Source: an uncultured Arenicella sp. | GTDB lineage: Bacteria > Pseudomonadota > Gammaproteobacteria > Arenicellales > Arenicellaceae | Assembly (NCBI GenBank): GCA_937922925.1 | Contig: CALAKU010000002.1 | Coordinates: 62,001-126,000, forward strand | DNA: 64,000 nucleotides | Direction: 5' to 3' | Part shown: positions 9,776 through 19,468 of the stretch, piece after piece | Numbering within the stretch: the first letter of the stretch is position 1 | How the letters are laid out: each line of letters begins with the position of its first letter | The notes under the pieces: model-generated | Told to the model about the DNA's origin: nothing | The model's database searches: none | What the model saw: the letters and a program-made list of their open reading frames with translations, nothing else | Position numbers and translations under genes: made by a program

Positions 9776-10726
9776 GTGCAGGACCCGCTTTCCAGAATTG
9801 ATCTAAACCTATTGGTCGCCTTGCAAGTATTGATGCAAGAGAAAAACGTCACGCGTGCTGCCGAACGCTTATTCGTAACACAACCAGCCATGAGCAAGAC
9901 GCTCAATCGTTTGCGTAATTTACTGGACGACGAGTTGTTTGTAAGGTCATCGCACGGCTTAATACCCACGCCAAAAACCTTGGAACTGGAAAAGCCAGTC
10001 AGCGACATCTTAAGCCAGCTCACTGAATTGATGGTTAGCAACCGCGAATTCGACCCAGCCAATACCGCAGCCACCATTTCACTGGCTACTTTGGGGACCT
10101 CTGCCAGCGTTGGCATGCCCGCGTTTTTAGATAGACTGCGTTTTGAGGCCCCTAAATTACTGTTGATTAGTCAACACATAGATCAGCGTTGGGAAGAGCG
10201 TTTGCGTTCGGGCAATCTGGATTTCGCGATTGTTGCCAAAAACAAATTCAGCGACGATTTTGTTACGCATAGGCTGATGAATATTCGCCCGGTTTTGTAC
10301 ATGCGTAAGGATCATCCTTTGGCTAAGGTCGAGCGCATCACCTTGGAGAAACGACGCGAGTTTCAACACATGGCGGTATACTTTCCCAACTTTGAGTCCA
10401 CTCGCGAAGAAATGCAAAAACTCTTTGCCTCATTTGGCATTCTCTCGAACGTGCCGTTTCTTACCACTAACTTAATGATGTGTCTCGAAACATTACGCAC
10501 CACCGATATGTTAATGATCGGTTCGGATCGGCTTATGGAATCGAGCCTGGTGCATGAGAACTTTATCTCAAAGCCATTGGAGGACAACATCAACCTTAAG
10601 ATTGATGCCTTATCATTGGTACAGCACGTTCGAACCCAAAACTCACCGCTGCATCAATGGCTAACAAATCTGATTATTGAGAGTTTTGCAGAAGATGACA
10701 TTGCTTCGCAGATCACCAACGACTAA
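9776..10726 (+). CDS. LysR-family transcriptional regulator
   Basis: 316 residues. A winged helix-turn-helix occupies about residues 5-64 (LNLLVALQVLMQEKNVTRAA, then TQPAMSKTLNRLRNLL and DELFVRSSHGLIPT), followed by a periplasmic-binding-type effector domain. The start is GTG 9776, with AGGAG about six bases upstream; no in-frame ATG gives the full DNA-binding domain. Neighbours are nadB upstream (same strand) and the sdh operon converging from downstream; neither pinpoints a target. Ligand unknown. Confidence 0.9.
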   Translation: MQDPLSRIDLNLLVALQVLMQEKNVTRAAERLFVTQPAMSKTLNRLRNLLDDELFVRSSHGLIPTPKTLELEKPVSDILSQLTELMVSNREFDPANTAATISLATLGTSASVGMPAFLDRLRFEAPKLLLISQHIDQRWEERLRSGNLDFAIVAKNKFSDDFVTHRLMNIRPVLYMRKDHPLAKVERITLEKRREFQHMAVYFPNFESTREEMQKLFASFGILSNVPFLTTNLMMCLETLRTTDMLMIGSDRLMESSLVHENFISKPLEDNINLKIDALSLVQHVRTQNSPLHQWLTNLIIESFAEDDIASQITND

Positions 10727-10813
10727 CCCTAGGCCGCACTGAGGCGCTTGGTGAACCCAACGCAACTTCACCGCGCTCGGCGATTAGGCCAAGCATTAGT
10801 TAGAACTCAATCT

Positions 10814-11062
10814 CTATTTAGACAATCCTGAAATAAGCCTTAGTTGATCAATAATTTCTTGCAATTGCTCGTCATCGGCAGGCAGTTTCCCAAATAACCA
10901 GTCCATGATGGTCGGGTCTTGAATCTCAAGTAAGCGCTGAAAGGTGTTTTGGCCTTGCTCATCAAGACGCGGATAGACTTCGTCCAAAAAACGCGTCAGC
11001 AATACGTCGAGCTCACGAACTCCACGCCGGCAGCGCCACTGAAGTTGTTTAGCACTTAACAT
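10814..11062 (-). CDS. sdhE: FAD assembly factor SdhE
   Basis: 82 residues, usual size. The RRGVRELDVLLTRFL motif at about 12-26 contains the RGxxE signature of the SdhE/SDHAF2/YgfY family, which promotes covalent attachment of FAD to the SdhA flavoprotein. It is the last gene of the sdhCDAB-sdhE run, 50 bp after sdhB, consistent with acting on the SdhA made from the same transcript. The GRDPTIM-like region (DPTIMDWLFG) is also typical. Confidence 0.95.
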   Translation of the reverse strand: MLSAKQLQWRCRRGVRELDVLLTRFLDEVYPRLDEQGQNTFQRLLEIQDPTIMDWLFGKLPADDEQLQEIIDQLRLISGLSK

Positions 11063-11112
11063 GATCAGCCGAGGCCTTTAAACAACCATGCGCTCGGCAA
11101 TCGAATCGCAAT

Positions 11113-11904
11113 TTATAGAGATCGCTCCGCGATCATCTTTTTGATTTCGCCGATCGCCTTGCCTGGGTTTAAACCTTTGGGGCACGTGTTAGTGCAATTC
11201 ATTATTGTGTGACAGCGATACAATTTGAACGGGTCTTCTAAGGCGTCGAGTCGCTCACCTTTGGCCTCATCGCGACTATCCGCTAACCAACGATACGATT
11301 GCAGCAAAATGGCCGGGCCTAAATACTTATCGCTATTCCACCAATAGCTTGGGCATGAGGTAGAGCAACAAGCGCACAAAATGCACTCGTAAAGGCCATC
11401 AAGCTTTTCGCGATCTTCTTTAGACTGCAATCTTTCGGCCGACTGCGATACCGGAGTCTTGGCTTTCAACCAAGGTTCTACCGAAGCATATTGCGCGTAA
11501 AAATGAGTCATGTCTGGTACCAAATCTTTGATCACCGACATGTGAGGTAATGGATAAACTTTGACGTCTTTCTTACCGCCACCACATTCTTCAACCGATT
11601 TAGTGCAGGCCAAAGTGTTCGTGCCATCAATGTTCATCGCACACGAACCACAAATGCCCTCTCTGCACGAGCGTCGGAAGGTCAAGCTCGGGTCGATCTC
11701 ATTTTTGATCTTCAGTAAGGCGTCCAAGACCATGGGGCCGCAGTTATCCATATCGACCTCATAGGTATCGATATGGGGGTTTTGATCGTCGTCAGGCGAC
11801 CAACGATAGACGCTAAAGGTGCGCACATTACTCGTGCCCTCGGCGGCTGGAAAGTGCTTGCCTTGTTTGATCTTTGAATTCTTAGGTAAAGTGAACTCAG
11901 CCAT
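11113..11904 (-). CDS. sdhB: Succinate dehydrogenase iron-sulfur subunit
   Basis: 263 residues. SdhB carries the [2Fe-2S], [4Fe-4S] and [3Fe-4S] clusters that pass electrons from SdhA to quinone. The plant-type ferredoxin cysteines are in [13 protein letters not shown], and the C-terminal cluster ligands in [16 protein letters not shown] and [17 protein letters not shown]. The N-terminus is about 25 residues longer than in E. coli (which starts near the FSVYRW motif), an arrangement common outside enterobacteria. Gap to sdhA is 82 bp and carries a small direct repeat. Confidence 0.98.
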   Translation of the reverse strand: MAEFTLPKNSKIKQGKHFPAAEGTSNVRTFSVYRWSPDDDQNPHIDTYEVDMDNCGPMVLDALLKIKNEIDPSLTFRRSCREGICGSCAMNIDGTNTLACTKSVEECGGGKKDVKVYPLPHMSVIKDLVPDMTHFYAQYASVEPWLKAKTPVSQSAERLQSKEDREKLDGLYECILCACCSTSCPSYWWNSDKYLGPAILLQSYRWLADSRDEAKGERLDALEDPFKLYRCHTIMNCTNTCPKGLNPGKAIGEIKKMIAERSL

Positions 11905-11924
11905 AATTTCGTCTCGATGCTTTG

Positions 11925-11957
11925 TTTTTAATACAACGTTTTAATACAGCGATTTTT
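11925..11957. repeat. Direct repeat between sdhA and sdhB
   Basis: TTTTTAATACAACG is followed directly by TTTTAATACAGCG and then a third partial TTTTTAGTAACGCG, a period of about 13 bp. It lies in the gap between the sdhA stop and the sdhB start. Confidence 0.55.
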
Positions 11958-11986
11958 AGTAACGCGTTTATGTCATGCCAGTCGAT

Positions 11987-13774
11987 TTAGTAAACCCGTG
12001 GCTTGGGCTTAATGTATTCGACGTCGTCTGTCATGGTATAAGAGTGCACGGGCCGATAATCAACCGTAGTCTTGTGCGCGTCATCACACCACATTAGGGT
12101 GTGTTTCATCCAATTTTCGTCATCACGATCTTCGATGTCATCACGCGCATGTGCGCCCCGGCTCTCATCTCGATTTGCCGCTGAATTCATTGTCACAACC
12201 GCCTGTGACAACAAGTTTTCTAGCTCCAGCGTTTCAATCAAATCGGTATTCCAAATTAGGCCCCGATCAACGGTTTTAACATCGCTAAAGGTCGAGGCGG
12301 TTGCCGCCATTTTATCAACTCCTTGATTCATGGATTCGCCGGTTCTAAACACGGCACAATGTGCTTGCATCGCGCGTTGCATTTCCAAACGAATTTCCGA
12401 GGTAGCCCGCTCGCCGTCGCTGTAACGAAGCTTGTCTAAGCGTTCGAGCGTGGCTTCTCCTGCATTGTCTTTAATCGAAGGAATGGGGGAACTCGGGTCG
12501 ATAATATCTTTGGCCCGCAAGGCCGCTGCCCGGCCAAATACAACCAAGTCTAAGAGTGAGTTCGAGCCTAAGCGGTTGGCGCCATGAACAGAAACACACG
12601 CCGCTTCACCGATTGCCATCAGCCCGGGAACCACGCTGTCAGGGTCGCCGTCTTTGAGCGTAACAACTTCACCGTGATAATTGGTGGGTATACCGCCCAT
12701 GTTGTAATGCACCGTTGGCAATACAGGAATCGGTGCTTTGGTGACGTCTACGCCAGCAAAAATTTGCGCCGATTCTGAAATTCCCGGCAGGCGTTCATCT
12801 AACAAATCTGCGCCTAAATGTTCAAGGTGCAAATAAATATGATCTGAATCTGGGCCAACGCCTCGGCCCTCGTTAATCTCCATGGTCATGGAGCGAGAGA
12901 CCACGTCGCGCGACGCTAAGTCTTTGGCATTAGGTGCGTAGCGCTCCATAAAACGTTCGCCTTCAGAGTTAGTAAGATAACCACCTTCACCTCTAGCGCC
13001 TTCAGTAATCAAACAGCCCGCGCCGTAGATTCCGGTAGGATGGAACTGCACAAACTCCATGTCCTGAAGCGGCAAACCAGCGCGCAACACCATGGCATTA
13101 CCATCACCAGTACAAGTGTGCGCCGACGTACATGAAAAGTAAGCTCGGCCATAACCACCAGTTGCGAGTACAACCATTTTCGCCCGATAGCGATGGATGA
13201 GGCCAGTCGCCATATCAATGGCAATCACACCACGGCACTCGCCGTCCTCCATGATTAAATCGAGTGCGAAGTACTCTATGAAAAATTGAGCATCGTGTTT
13301 TAAAGCCTGTTGATAGAGCGTGTGCAGAATCGCATGACCTGTGCGGTCGGCGGCTGCACACGTTCGCATGGCTTGGCCTTCGCCATAATGGGTTGTCATC
13401 CCGCCAAACGCACGCTGATAGATTTTGCCTTCTTCGGTGCGAGAGAACGGCACTCCGTAATGCTCTAGCTCATACACCGCGGCTGGTGCATTACGGCACA
13501 TGTATTCAATGGCATCTTGGTCGCCCAACCAGTCCGACCCTTTGACCGTGTCGTACATGTGGAAACGCCAATTGTCTTCGCCCATATTACCCAATGCAGC
13601 AGACATGCCGCCTTGAGCTGCAACCGTATGGCTGCGAGTTGGGAACACTTTGGTTAAACACGCAGTCGATAGACCTGCACTCGCCATTCCGAAAGTAGCA
13701 CGCAGACCTGCCCCGCCAGCGCCTACGACAACCACATCAAATGAATGATCAACAATTTTATAATCGCCGTTCAC
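11987..13774 (-). CDS. sdhA: Succinate dehydrogenase flavoprotein subunit
   Basis: 595 residues, usual length 588-600. SdhA oxidises succinate to fumarate at the inner face of the membrane in the TCA cycle. The FAD-binding motif is [13 protein letters not shown] (14-26) and the covalent FAD histidine is H49 in [31 protein letters not shown] and the C-terminal [12 protein letters not shown] are hallmarks. The start is a GTG at 13774 with GGAG seven bases upstream; sdhD ends two bases before it, so the two genes are translationally coupled. Confidence 0.98.
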   Translation of the reverse strand: MNGDYKIVDHSFDVVVVGAGGAGLRATFGMASAGLSTACLTKVFPTRSHTVAAQGGMSAALGNMGEDNWRFHMYDTVKGSDWLGDQDAIEYMCRNAPAAVYELEHYGVPFSRTEEGKIYQRAFGGMTTHYGEGQAMRTCAAADRTGHAILHTLYQQALKHDAQFFIEYFALDLIMEDGECRGVIAIDMATGLIHRYRAKMVVLATGGYGRAYFSCTSAHTCTGDGNAMVLRAGLPLQDMEFVQFHPTGIYGAGCLITEGARGEGGYLTNSEGERFMERYAPNAKDLASRDVVSRSMTMEINEGRGVGPDSDHIYLHLEHLGADLLDERLPGISESAQIFAGVDVTKAPIPVLPTVHYNMGGIPTNYHGEVVTLKDGDPDSVVPGLMAIGEAACVSVHGANRLGSNSLLDLVVFGRAAALRAKDIIDPSSPIPSIKDNAGEATLERLDKLRYSDGERATSEIRLEMQRAMQAHCAVFRTGESMNQGVDKMAATASTFSDVKTVDRGLIWNTDLIETLELENLLSQAVVTMNSAANRDESRGAHARDDIEDRDDENWMKHTLMWCDDAHKTTVDYRPVHSYTMTDDVEYIKPKPRVY

Positions 13775-13776
13775 AA

Positions 13777-14157
13777 TTACGCTCCAACTGAAATTTTAAG
13801 TACAGCAATAACACTCATCACCGCCATCGCGGCAGCAAGAAATTTAACGCCGATTAGCATTACCAAGTTCAACCATTTGGTATGAACGTAGTCTTCGATC
13901 ACAACTTGTAAGCCTGTTTGCGCGTGATACAAGGCCGTTAACACAAACAACAACATAAGCGTGGCATTCAAAGGCGATTGCAACCAACTCACCGCAGCCA
14001 AATAACCACCGCCAAGCAAGCTCAGAACCGAGACCATAAACCAAATCGACAAAGGAATTAGTGCAATGGCCGTCACGCGTTGCCACCACCAATGGCTGAA
14101 ACCGTGCTTGGCACTGCCAAGCCCTACGGCTTTAGAAAGCGGGCTTCTCAAACTCAT
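13777..14157 (-). CDS. sdhD: Succinate dehydrogenase membrane anchor subunit SdhD
   Basis: 126 residues with three predicted membrane helices (about 25-47, 58-80, 97-120). Together with SdhC it forms the cytochrome b556 membrane part of complex II and the quinone site. The second helix region contains [20 protein letters not shown], with the histidine expected to be a haem ligand. The ATG overlaps the sdhC stop by one base (TAATG), indicating coupling. Confidence 0.95.
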   Translation of the reverse strand: MSLRSPLSKAVGLGSAKHGFSHWWWQRVTAIALIPLSIWFMVSVLSLLGGGYLAAVSWLQSPLNATLMLLFVLTALYHAQTGLQVVIEDYVHTKWLNLVMLIGVKFLAAAMAVMSVIAVLKISVGA

Positions 14158-14546
14158 TACACACCTCCCTTGCTGATCGCGAAAACAACAGTGATAACGG
14201 TCAAAATAACGGCACTGGCGACCACCATGTAACCAGATCGATATAGACTTTGCATTTCAAAGCCATGACCCGCATCCCAAAAGAGGTGACGAATGCCATT
14301 GCTGAGGTGATAAAAAAGCGCAAAGGTCCATCCCAGAAAAAGCAATTTAACAAAGCCGTTAGAAGCAAAGCTTTGCCACGCTTCATAGCTTTGAGGGCCG
14401 CTGGCTAAACTAACAAGCCAAAAAACCAGCACCGGCGTAAAGAAACTCAATACAACACCGCAGCCCCGGTGTGCGATCGACAATAGAGAAGTCATTTGTG
14501 GTCGATAGACCTGCAAATGCGGAGATAAAGGTCTTTCTTTTTGCAT
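14157..14546 (-). CDS. sdhC: Succinate dehydrogenase cytochrome b556 subunit SdhC
   Basis: 129 residues with three membrane helices. The N-terminal RPLSPHLQVYRPQMTSLLSI is the SdhC signature and the segment LFYHLSNGIRHLFWD carries the haem-ligand histidine. First gene of the minus-strand sdhCDAB-sdhE operon; its promoter should lie in the 14547-14760 gap, in which no clear operator is visible. Confidence 0.96.
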   Translation of the reverse strand: MQKERPLSPHLQVYRPQMTSLLSIAHRGCGVVLSFFTPVLVFWLVSLASGPQSYEAWQSFASNGFVKLLFLGWTFALFYHLSNGIRHLFWDAGHGFEMQSLYRSGYMVVASAVILTVITVVFAISKGGV

Positions 14547-14759
14547 ATCAACGAACTCTTTCGCTATTTTTCATTTTATTTTTTTAGTCAATTCCAAACC
14601 ACTGTGCCCGAAATCGACTGGATTTTACCCTAATACGACGTGCAAATTGTGCGTTTCAGGTAAGAATAGATCGCTTTAGAGTAATGCTCGATATAACACC
14701 AAAGCATATCTAATGAGACTCGAAGGCATAATTCTAAGCAGATACAAGGTGATCAGGCG

Positions 14760-15011
14760 CTAAAAATCGTAGCAGCGACCTTTGGCTTCCCAGTCGCCAT
14801 AGCGGGTTGGCTCAAGGCCTTTGGGGCCACCGATCTCTTTGGGCGGCTGGTTTTTTGCCGTCTTTTTAGAGACAGAGCCTTTGGTTTGACTTGGCGTGAT
14901 TGAGGATTCGCTTACTTGCCTTGCTGGCTTTTTATCAACCGTCATAGTTTCGTGAGTCATATCTTGAGAAAACGACATTAGTGGAACGCGCAAATACAGC
15001 TTAGCCGTCAT
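14760..15011 (-). CDS. SDHAF4-like succinate dehydrogenase assembly factor (DUF1674)
   Basis: Up to 83 residues. The C-terminal block EIGGPKGLEPTRYGDWEAKG plus RCYDF is the DUF1674 signature shared with the mitochondrial assembly factor SDHAF4, which binds FAD-loaded SdhA and protects it before joining SdhB. The first 50 residues are polar, low-complexity and poorly conserved; in-frame ATGs at codons 12 and 18 are alternative starts. It lies 213 bp upstream of sdhC on the same strand. Function in this bacterium is inferred from family and position; the C-terminal motif is convincing. Confidence 0.85.
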   Translation of the reverse strand: MTAKLYLRVPLMSFSQDMTHETMTVDKKPARQVSESSITPSQTKGSVSKKTAKNQPPKEIGGPKGLEPTRYGDWEAKGRCYDF

Positions 15012-15200
15012 AAAACTAGAGCCGCCAAAACCTAAATAAAACCTTGAAAAGGCCCTATAACGAAAGCGCAGCTATCAACTGACCAAGTTATCTAAAACCG
15101 GCGTTCAAACGAGCCTGCACAACACCAATTTACGCACTTCTTAACGCGCCGGATGGTAGCATGCGTCTGATCGATTTGTTTCACATCTGTGGTAATCAAC

Positions 15201-16061
15201 ATGGAACAACAAAGCCATTTGGGCCTTCTTAAATTCAGCGGCGACGACGCGGTAGATTTTTTGCAAGGTCAATTAACGAATGATGTCCGCCTTGCCAATT
15301 TAGCATGGCAATTTAGCGCCTATTGCAACCCCAAGGGCCGTGCCTTGGCCTTATTTTATGTGTGGCGTAACGATGAGGAAATTTTTGCGATATTGCATAG
15401 GGATTTACTCGACTCGATTCGCAAACGATTGACCATGTACGTCATGCGCAGCAAAGTCTCGATAGAGGAAGTCAGCAACGCCACTTTTATTGCGACCGAG
15501 CACCCTAAGGAAATGGGGTCATTGGAACAAACAGAGGATTCAGCCATATTAGGTTTTGCTAATTCCACCTTGACGGTGCATTTCTCTGGTGCGCGTTCTG
15601 AAACCGACACAGGCGATGTGTGGCGCAGCCAATTAATCAAGGCAGGCTTGCCACAAATAGAAGCGGTAAGCAGTGAGCTGTTCATTCCGCAGATGATCAA
15701 CCTTGATCTTCTCGGTGGCATCAACTTCAAAAAAGGCTGTTACACCGGCCAAGAGATTGTGGCCCGGATGCACTATTTAGGTAAGCTCAAACAACGCATG
15801 ATGCTACTTGAGATTAGTGGCGCGAATAAAGCGTCTGAGCTAAGCGTCGGGGACAAATTGACCTTGGAGGACAAAAGCATTGGAAACGTAGTCAACGTGT
15901 CTACAATCACTCAGCAATGCTTGGCTGTTCTAAGGCTAGAGACGGCAAGCCAGATGAGCCAAACGCAAGGTTCTAGCATCACCAGCGCCAATGGCGTTCA
16001 GTTGACTATTTCTGAAGAGCAACCCTACGAATTGCCCGTATTGCAAGACCCGCCGACCTAG
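15201..16061 (+). CDS. ygfZ: Folate-binding protein YgfZ
   Basis: 286 residues from ATG 15201 (an in-frame GTG at 15189 would add four). YgfZ is related to the GcvT fold and helps make or repair certain iron-sulfur enzymes with tetrahydrofolate bound. The diagnostic motif KGCYTGQE, with its conserved cysteine, lies at about residues 178-185 and is followed by ARMHYLGKLKQRM. The N-terminal KFSGDDAVDFLQGQLTNDV is also typical. It lies head-to-head with the SDHAF4-like gene across a 177-bp gap. Confidence 0.95.
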   Translation: MEQQSHLGLLKFSGDDAVDFLQGQLTNDVRLANLAWQFSAYCNPKGRALALFYVWRNDEEIFAILHRDLLDSIRKRLTMYVMRSKVSIEEVSNATFIATEHPKEMGSLEQTEDSAILGFANSTLTVHFSGARSETDTGDVWRSQLIKAGLPQIEAVSSELFIPQMINLDLLGGINFKKGCYTGQEIVARMHYLGKLKQRMMLLEISGANKASELSVGDKLTLEDKSIGNVVNVSTITQQCLAVLRLETASQMSQTQGSSITSANGVQLTISEEQPYELPVLQDPPT

Positions 16062-16144
16062 GGCCTTTGGCCGTTCTGAGCTAATGCCAGCAGCCTAGAC
16101 CCAGCGGATTAATAGCTGTTTAATTAAGGTGCGCGGCTGCTACC

Positions 16145-16993
16145 TTAGCCAAACGTTTGGCAAGACTGAATATCGCCAGACTGCATTCCGCGTTGGAACC
16201 ATTGCATTCGCTCTTGTGAACTGCCATGCGTGAAGTTTTCACGGCGCGGCGCGCGACCAGCTGAGCGCATGATTCGATCATCGCCCACTGCAGCGGCCGC
16301 TTCCATCCCTTCTTGAATGTCTCCTGCTTCAAGAATGGCGTTGCGCTTCTCAGTATGGTTTATCCAGACACCAGCAAAACAGTCGGCCTGCAATTCCATT
16401 TTGACTTGCAAACCATTGGACTGAGTTTTGCTGGACGCTCGCGCTTGTTGTTGGCGAACATCGCGGGCTATCCCAACCAAGTTTTGTACGTGGTGCCCTA
16501 CTTCATGGGCTATCACGTAGGCAAAAGCAAAGTCTCCCGGTGCGCCCATGCGTCGAAGCTCTTGCATGAAACTCAAATCGATGTAGATTTTATAATCTCC
16601 AGGGCAATAAAACGGCCCCGAGGCGGCCGAACCAACACCGCATGCAGATTGTACTTGATTTTCGTAAAGCACCAGCACTGGCGCCTGATAACGTTGCCCA
16701 GAATTGGCGAAGATACCTTCCCAGGTATCCTCTGTTTCCGCTAAGACGGTCGCCACGAACTGACTTAGTTCGTCATTTTGTTGTGATGAATTTGCTGGTG
16801 CGGTTTGAACTTGTGATTGCCCGCCCCCGCCGACAAATAGCGATAAGATCTTTTGAACGTCTTCACCAAAAAATAGGCCCGCCAAGATTAAAAGAATCAT
16901 CGCCCCGCCGCCCGCACCGCGCTTGCTGCGTATGAAGCCTTGACCTCGACGGTCTTCGATGTTGCTACTTTGTCTTCTTCCGCGCCAGCGCAT
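16145..16993 (-). CDS. YpfJ-type neutral zinc metallopeptidase
   Basis: 282 residues. A basic N-terminus (MRWRGRRQSSNIEDRRG) and one membrane segment (about 30-43, AMILLILAGLFFG) anchor the protein, followed by a linker and a zinc peptidase domain with HEVGHHVQN at 163-171 (HExxH). Further conserved blocks are LELQADCFAG-like MELQADCFAGVW and the C-terminal FTHGSSQERMQWF. This matches the neutral zinc metallopeptidase family that includes E. coli YpfJ. Substrate unknown. It converges with ygfZ. Confidence 0.92.
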   Translation of the reverse strand: MRWRGRRQSSNIEDRRGQGFIRSKRGAGGGAMILLILAGLFFGEDVQKILSLFVGGGGQSQVQTAPANSSQQNDELSQFVATVLAETEDTWEGIFANSGQRYQAPVLVLYENQVQSACGVGSAASGPFYCPGDYKIYIDLSFMQELRRMGAPGDFAFAYVIAHEVGHHVQNLVGIARDVRQQQARASSKTQSNGLQVKMELQADCFAGVWINHTEKRNAILEAGDIQEGMEAAAAVGDDRIMRSAGRAPRRENFTHGSSQERMQWFQRGMQSGDIQSCQTFG

Positions 16994-17060
16994 AATGCCC
17001 CCTGAAGTTAATCGCTCACTCTAGCTTGTTTGCCTTAGAGTATTTCTTTCAAGTCTACCG

Positions 17061-17360
17061 CTAAGCGTATTCGGTGAGCAAGGCTTGTACCTGTTCTAGG
17101 CTTCGCGCTAGATTTGTATCGTTGCCAGATTCAATAGCCGCCATCGCCTCTCGGCAAACTTGGCTCAAATCACTATAGCCATACATCCCAGACGAGCCCG
17201 CGAGTTTATGAAGGTACTCATTTAGCTCTGATTCTGGGTTTTCGCCGCGCCCTTCTAACAAGGCGCTTTGAAGCGCACCGAGTTCACTCGCTTTGTCGCT
17301 AAAGCTCTGTTGATAACGCGCCCGAATCGCTCGAACTTGTGGTGAGTCTTGCTTTGACAT
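17061..17360 (-). CDS. Stand-alone histidine phosphotransfer (Hpt) protein
   Basis: 99 residues, a typical Hpt four-helix size. The phosphorylatable histidine is H51 in YLHKLAGSSGMYG, the classical HxLxG(S/A)S pattern. It would accept phosphate from the receiver of the hybrid kinase encoded 20 bp upstream and pass it to another receiver, most likely that of the OmpR-type regulator at the start of this locus. This partner choice is inferred from gene order. Confidence 0.92.
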   Translation of the reverse strand: MSKQDSPQVRAIRARYQQSFSDKASELGALQSALLEGRGENPESELNEYLHKLAGSSGMYGYSDLSQVCREAMAAIESGNDTNLARSLEQVQALLTEYA

Positions 17361-17380
17361 AAACGTTTTAAAGTGCCGCC

Positions 17381-18925
17381 TTAGGCTTCGCTGGTGAGTT
17401 GATTTGCCAGCAGTAATATTTCTTCTATTTCTACTGGCTTAGTTAAATAGGCTGCACATCCATACTGCTGCGCTTGCAATCGATCTTCGCTGAGATTTGA
17501 CGCACTCATGACAGCAACCGGTACGGTATTACCGCCTTTTTGCATGGCCTCCATAGCCTGATAACCATCCATTACGGGCATGTGCAAATCCATTAGTATG
17601 AGATCAAACTGTTCGTGTTCTGACGCTTCAAGTGCAAGCGCCCCATTGCTTACGTGTGTGACTTCAATGTTTTGCTCATCTAGCAGCATCACCAGTAAAT
17701 CGGCGATATCGCTATCGTCTTCGGCCAGCAGCACTTTCAATTGATCAATGTCAATCGACGGCTCAGGCATGGCAAGCGCTTCGGCTTCAAGTAATGGCAT
17801 GGGCAGTTCAAATGACACCTGTGTGCCTTGATGCAACTCTGAACGGATCACCAGTTCACCTCCCATGAGCTCAATCAGACCTTCGGTGATTGTTAAGCCC
17901 AAACCGGTGCCCGCTTTACCTGTATCCGCAACCTGAAAAAACGGGATACGGATTTTGGCGAGATTATCTTTGCTAATGCCTTCGCCGGTATCGATGACTT
18001 CGATGCTTAATAGCTCGCGATTTAGCTCGGCCTTTAAGGTCACCGAGCCTTTGTCGGTAAACTTGACGGCATTCCCGACAATGTTTAACAGACATTGACG
18101 CAATCGACTGTCGTCGGCAATCACCATGCAGCCTGGTTCAAAATTAGTTTGAAGAGTAAACTCAACGTTCTTGGTGCCGGCTAAGGGGCTCAACAATAAG
18201 CGGATATCATCAAACACCTCATGCAGATCGCAAGGCTTAGGCCGAATCACAATTTGATCGGCATCGAGCTTTCCATGATCCAGCAAGTTTTCCACCAGAC
18301 TCAGAATGTGTTTGCTCGATCTTTTCACAGCTCGCAAATAGGATCGGCAATTTGCATAGGCCTCAGGATTTTTATCAGGGTTATGAGTTTCACGCTCTAG
18401 AAGGTTGGTGTAACCAATGATCGAGCTTAAAGGCGTTCTAAACTCATGTGACACGCCAGATAAAAAACTGTTCTGTAGTCGGGCCGCTTCACGCAGCGCC
18501 TCGTTCTTACCTTCCAGTTCTTTGGAGGCTTGCTCAAGTCGATGAGTTAGTATGCGTTGCTGGCGTAAGAGAAGCTCATTTTCATTGGCTTTTTGCTGCA
18601 ACAGCTGACGTTGTTCAGCTAGATGAGATGCGTTTGAGAAAACAATCGCCAAACCTCTTTTAGACGGTATCAAATTTACCGCGACGGTGATGCCTGAGGG
18701 GCTTTCGACGAGTGGCAAATCTACTCGGGTTGATGCATCAAACCCCACCATAAAATCGACATAATCTTCGACTTCGCAACCTAAAGGAATCTCTGGGTAG
18801 CCATAAAGGGTAAGGCCGTCTGATACTTCGACAACCTTTAAGTTTTTATCGGTGTACAAATAAGCCAAATCCCACTTATCGTAGAGTTGCTTATTTATGT
18901 GTTTTTGCAGAGAAAGGGCCGCCAT
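17381..18925 (-). CDS. Hybrid sensor histidine kinase with C-terminal receiver
   Basis: 514 residues, no membrane segment, so cytoplasmic. A PAS-like N-terminus (about 15-100, with YTDKNLKVVEVSDGLTLYGY) leads into a coiled coil (102-150), a DHp domain with H160 in VSHEFRTPLSSIIGYT, an ATPase domain (N box N285 in NIVGNAVKFT, DTGEGI at 312-317, GTGLGLTI at 339-346) and a receiver with D446 in LILMDLHMP and K496. The signal is unknown. Downstream Hpt and upstream GTPase, membrane and coiled-coil genes suggest a four-step phosphorelay coupled to the GTPase module. Confidence 0.93.
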   Translation of the reverse strand: MAALSLQKHINKQLYDKWDLAYLYTDKNLKVVEVSDGLTLYGYPEIPLGCEVEDYVDFMVGFDASTRVDLPLVESPSGITVAVNLIPSKRGLAIVFSNASHLAEQRQLLQQKANENELLLRQQRILTHRLEQASKELEGKNEALREAARLQNSFLSGVSHEFRTPLSSIIGYTNLLERETHNPDKNPEAYANCRSYLRAVKRSSKHILSLVENLLDHGKLDADQIVIRPKPCDLHEVFDDIRLLLSPLAGTKNVEFTLQTNFEPGCMVIADDSRLRQCLLNIVGNAVKFTDKGSVTLKAELNRELLSIEVIDTGEGISKDNLAKIRIPFFQVADTGKAGTGLGLTITEGLIELMGGELVIRSELHQGTQVSFELPMPLLEAEALAMPEPSIDIDQLKVLLAEDDSDIADLLVMLLDEQNIEVTHVSNGALALEASEHEQFDLILMDLHMPVMDGYQAMEAMQKGGNTVPVAVMSASNLSEDRLQAQQYGCAAYLTKPVEIEEILLLANQLTSEA

Positions 18926-18986
18926 CGTTGATTACCTAATCTTGTTTTTTAAAACACACTCAAGGGATGCTGTGGTCAAACCGAAC

Positions 18987-19463
18987 TCACTGTATAAGCC
19001 GACAAAGTTGAGTAAACAACCCTTCGACCTCGACCCCCTCTTTTGCACTGGTTTCAAAAACAATCCAACCTCTTTCTTTTAGTGACTGGATTTGCTCAGG
19101 GGTCACTGACCACTCTGGCAAATCTCGCTTATTTAAGGCAACGACCGTCGGCACTTTACCTATTCTTTTTTCAACGGTGTCCCATATGCTGTGTAAATCA
19201 TCAACGGTTTCAGGGCGCGTTCCGTCAGCAACTAAAGCGATGCCTGACGCGCCAACCAAGTAACTTAGGTTGATTGGGGAGAGAGAATCACGCCCTGCAA
19301 CATCCCAAACTATTAACTTGGTTTCATCAACAATTGCAGTATCGATCTTAACGCCGATCGTCGTCAGATACTGTTCGGAGAAAACATTGTTTACAAATTT
19401 TTGCGTTAGGCTTGTTTTGCCGACTGAAAAATCACCGACCATGCAGACTTTTTTCTTATCCAT
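18987..19463 (-). CDS. Rab/Ras-like small GTPase
   Basis: 158 residues of a compact Ras-superfamily G domain. G1 is GDFSVGKTS (10-18), the switch I threonine lies in YLTTIGVKI (32-40), G3 is WDVAGRDS (53-60), G4 is NKRD (111-114) and G5 is ETSAKEG (137-143). The layout, including WDxAGxD, resembles eukaryotic Rab and bacterial Rab-like proteins much more than Era/EngA GTPases. The residue matching catalytic Gln61 of Ras is R58, suggesting slow intrinsic hydrolysis or an unusual activation mode. There is no C-terminal lipid-anchor cysteine motif. It lies 5 bp after the gene for the 508-residue membrane protein and likely works with it. Confidence 0.92.
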   Translation of the reverse strand: MDKKKVCMVGDFSVGKTSLTQKFVNNVFSEQYLTTIGVKIDTAIVDETKLIVWDVAGRDSLSPINLSYLVGASGIALVADGTRPETVDDLHSIWDTVEKRIGKVPTVVALNKRDLPEWSVTPEQIQSLKERGWIVFETSAKEGVEVEGLFTQLCRLIQ

Positions 19464-19468
19464 AGAGC

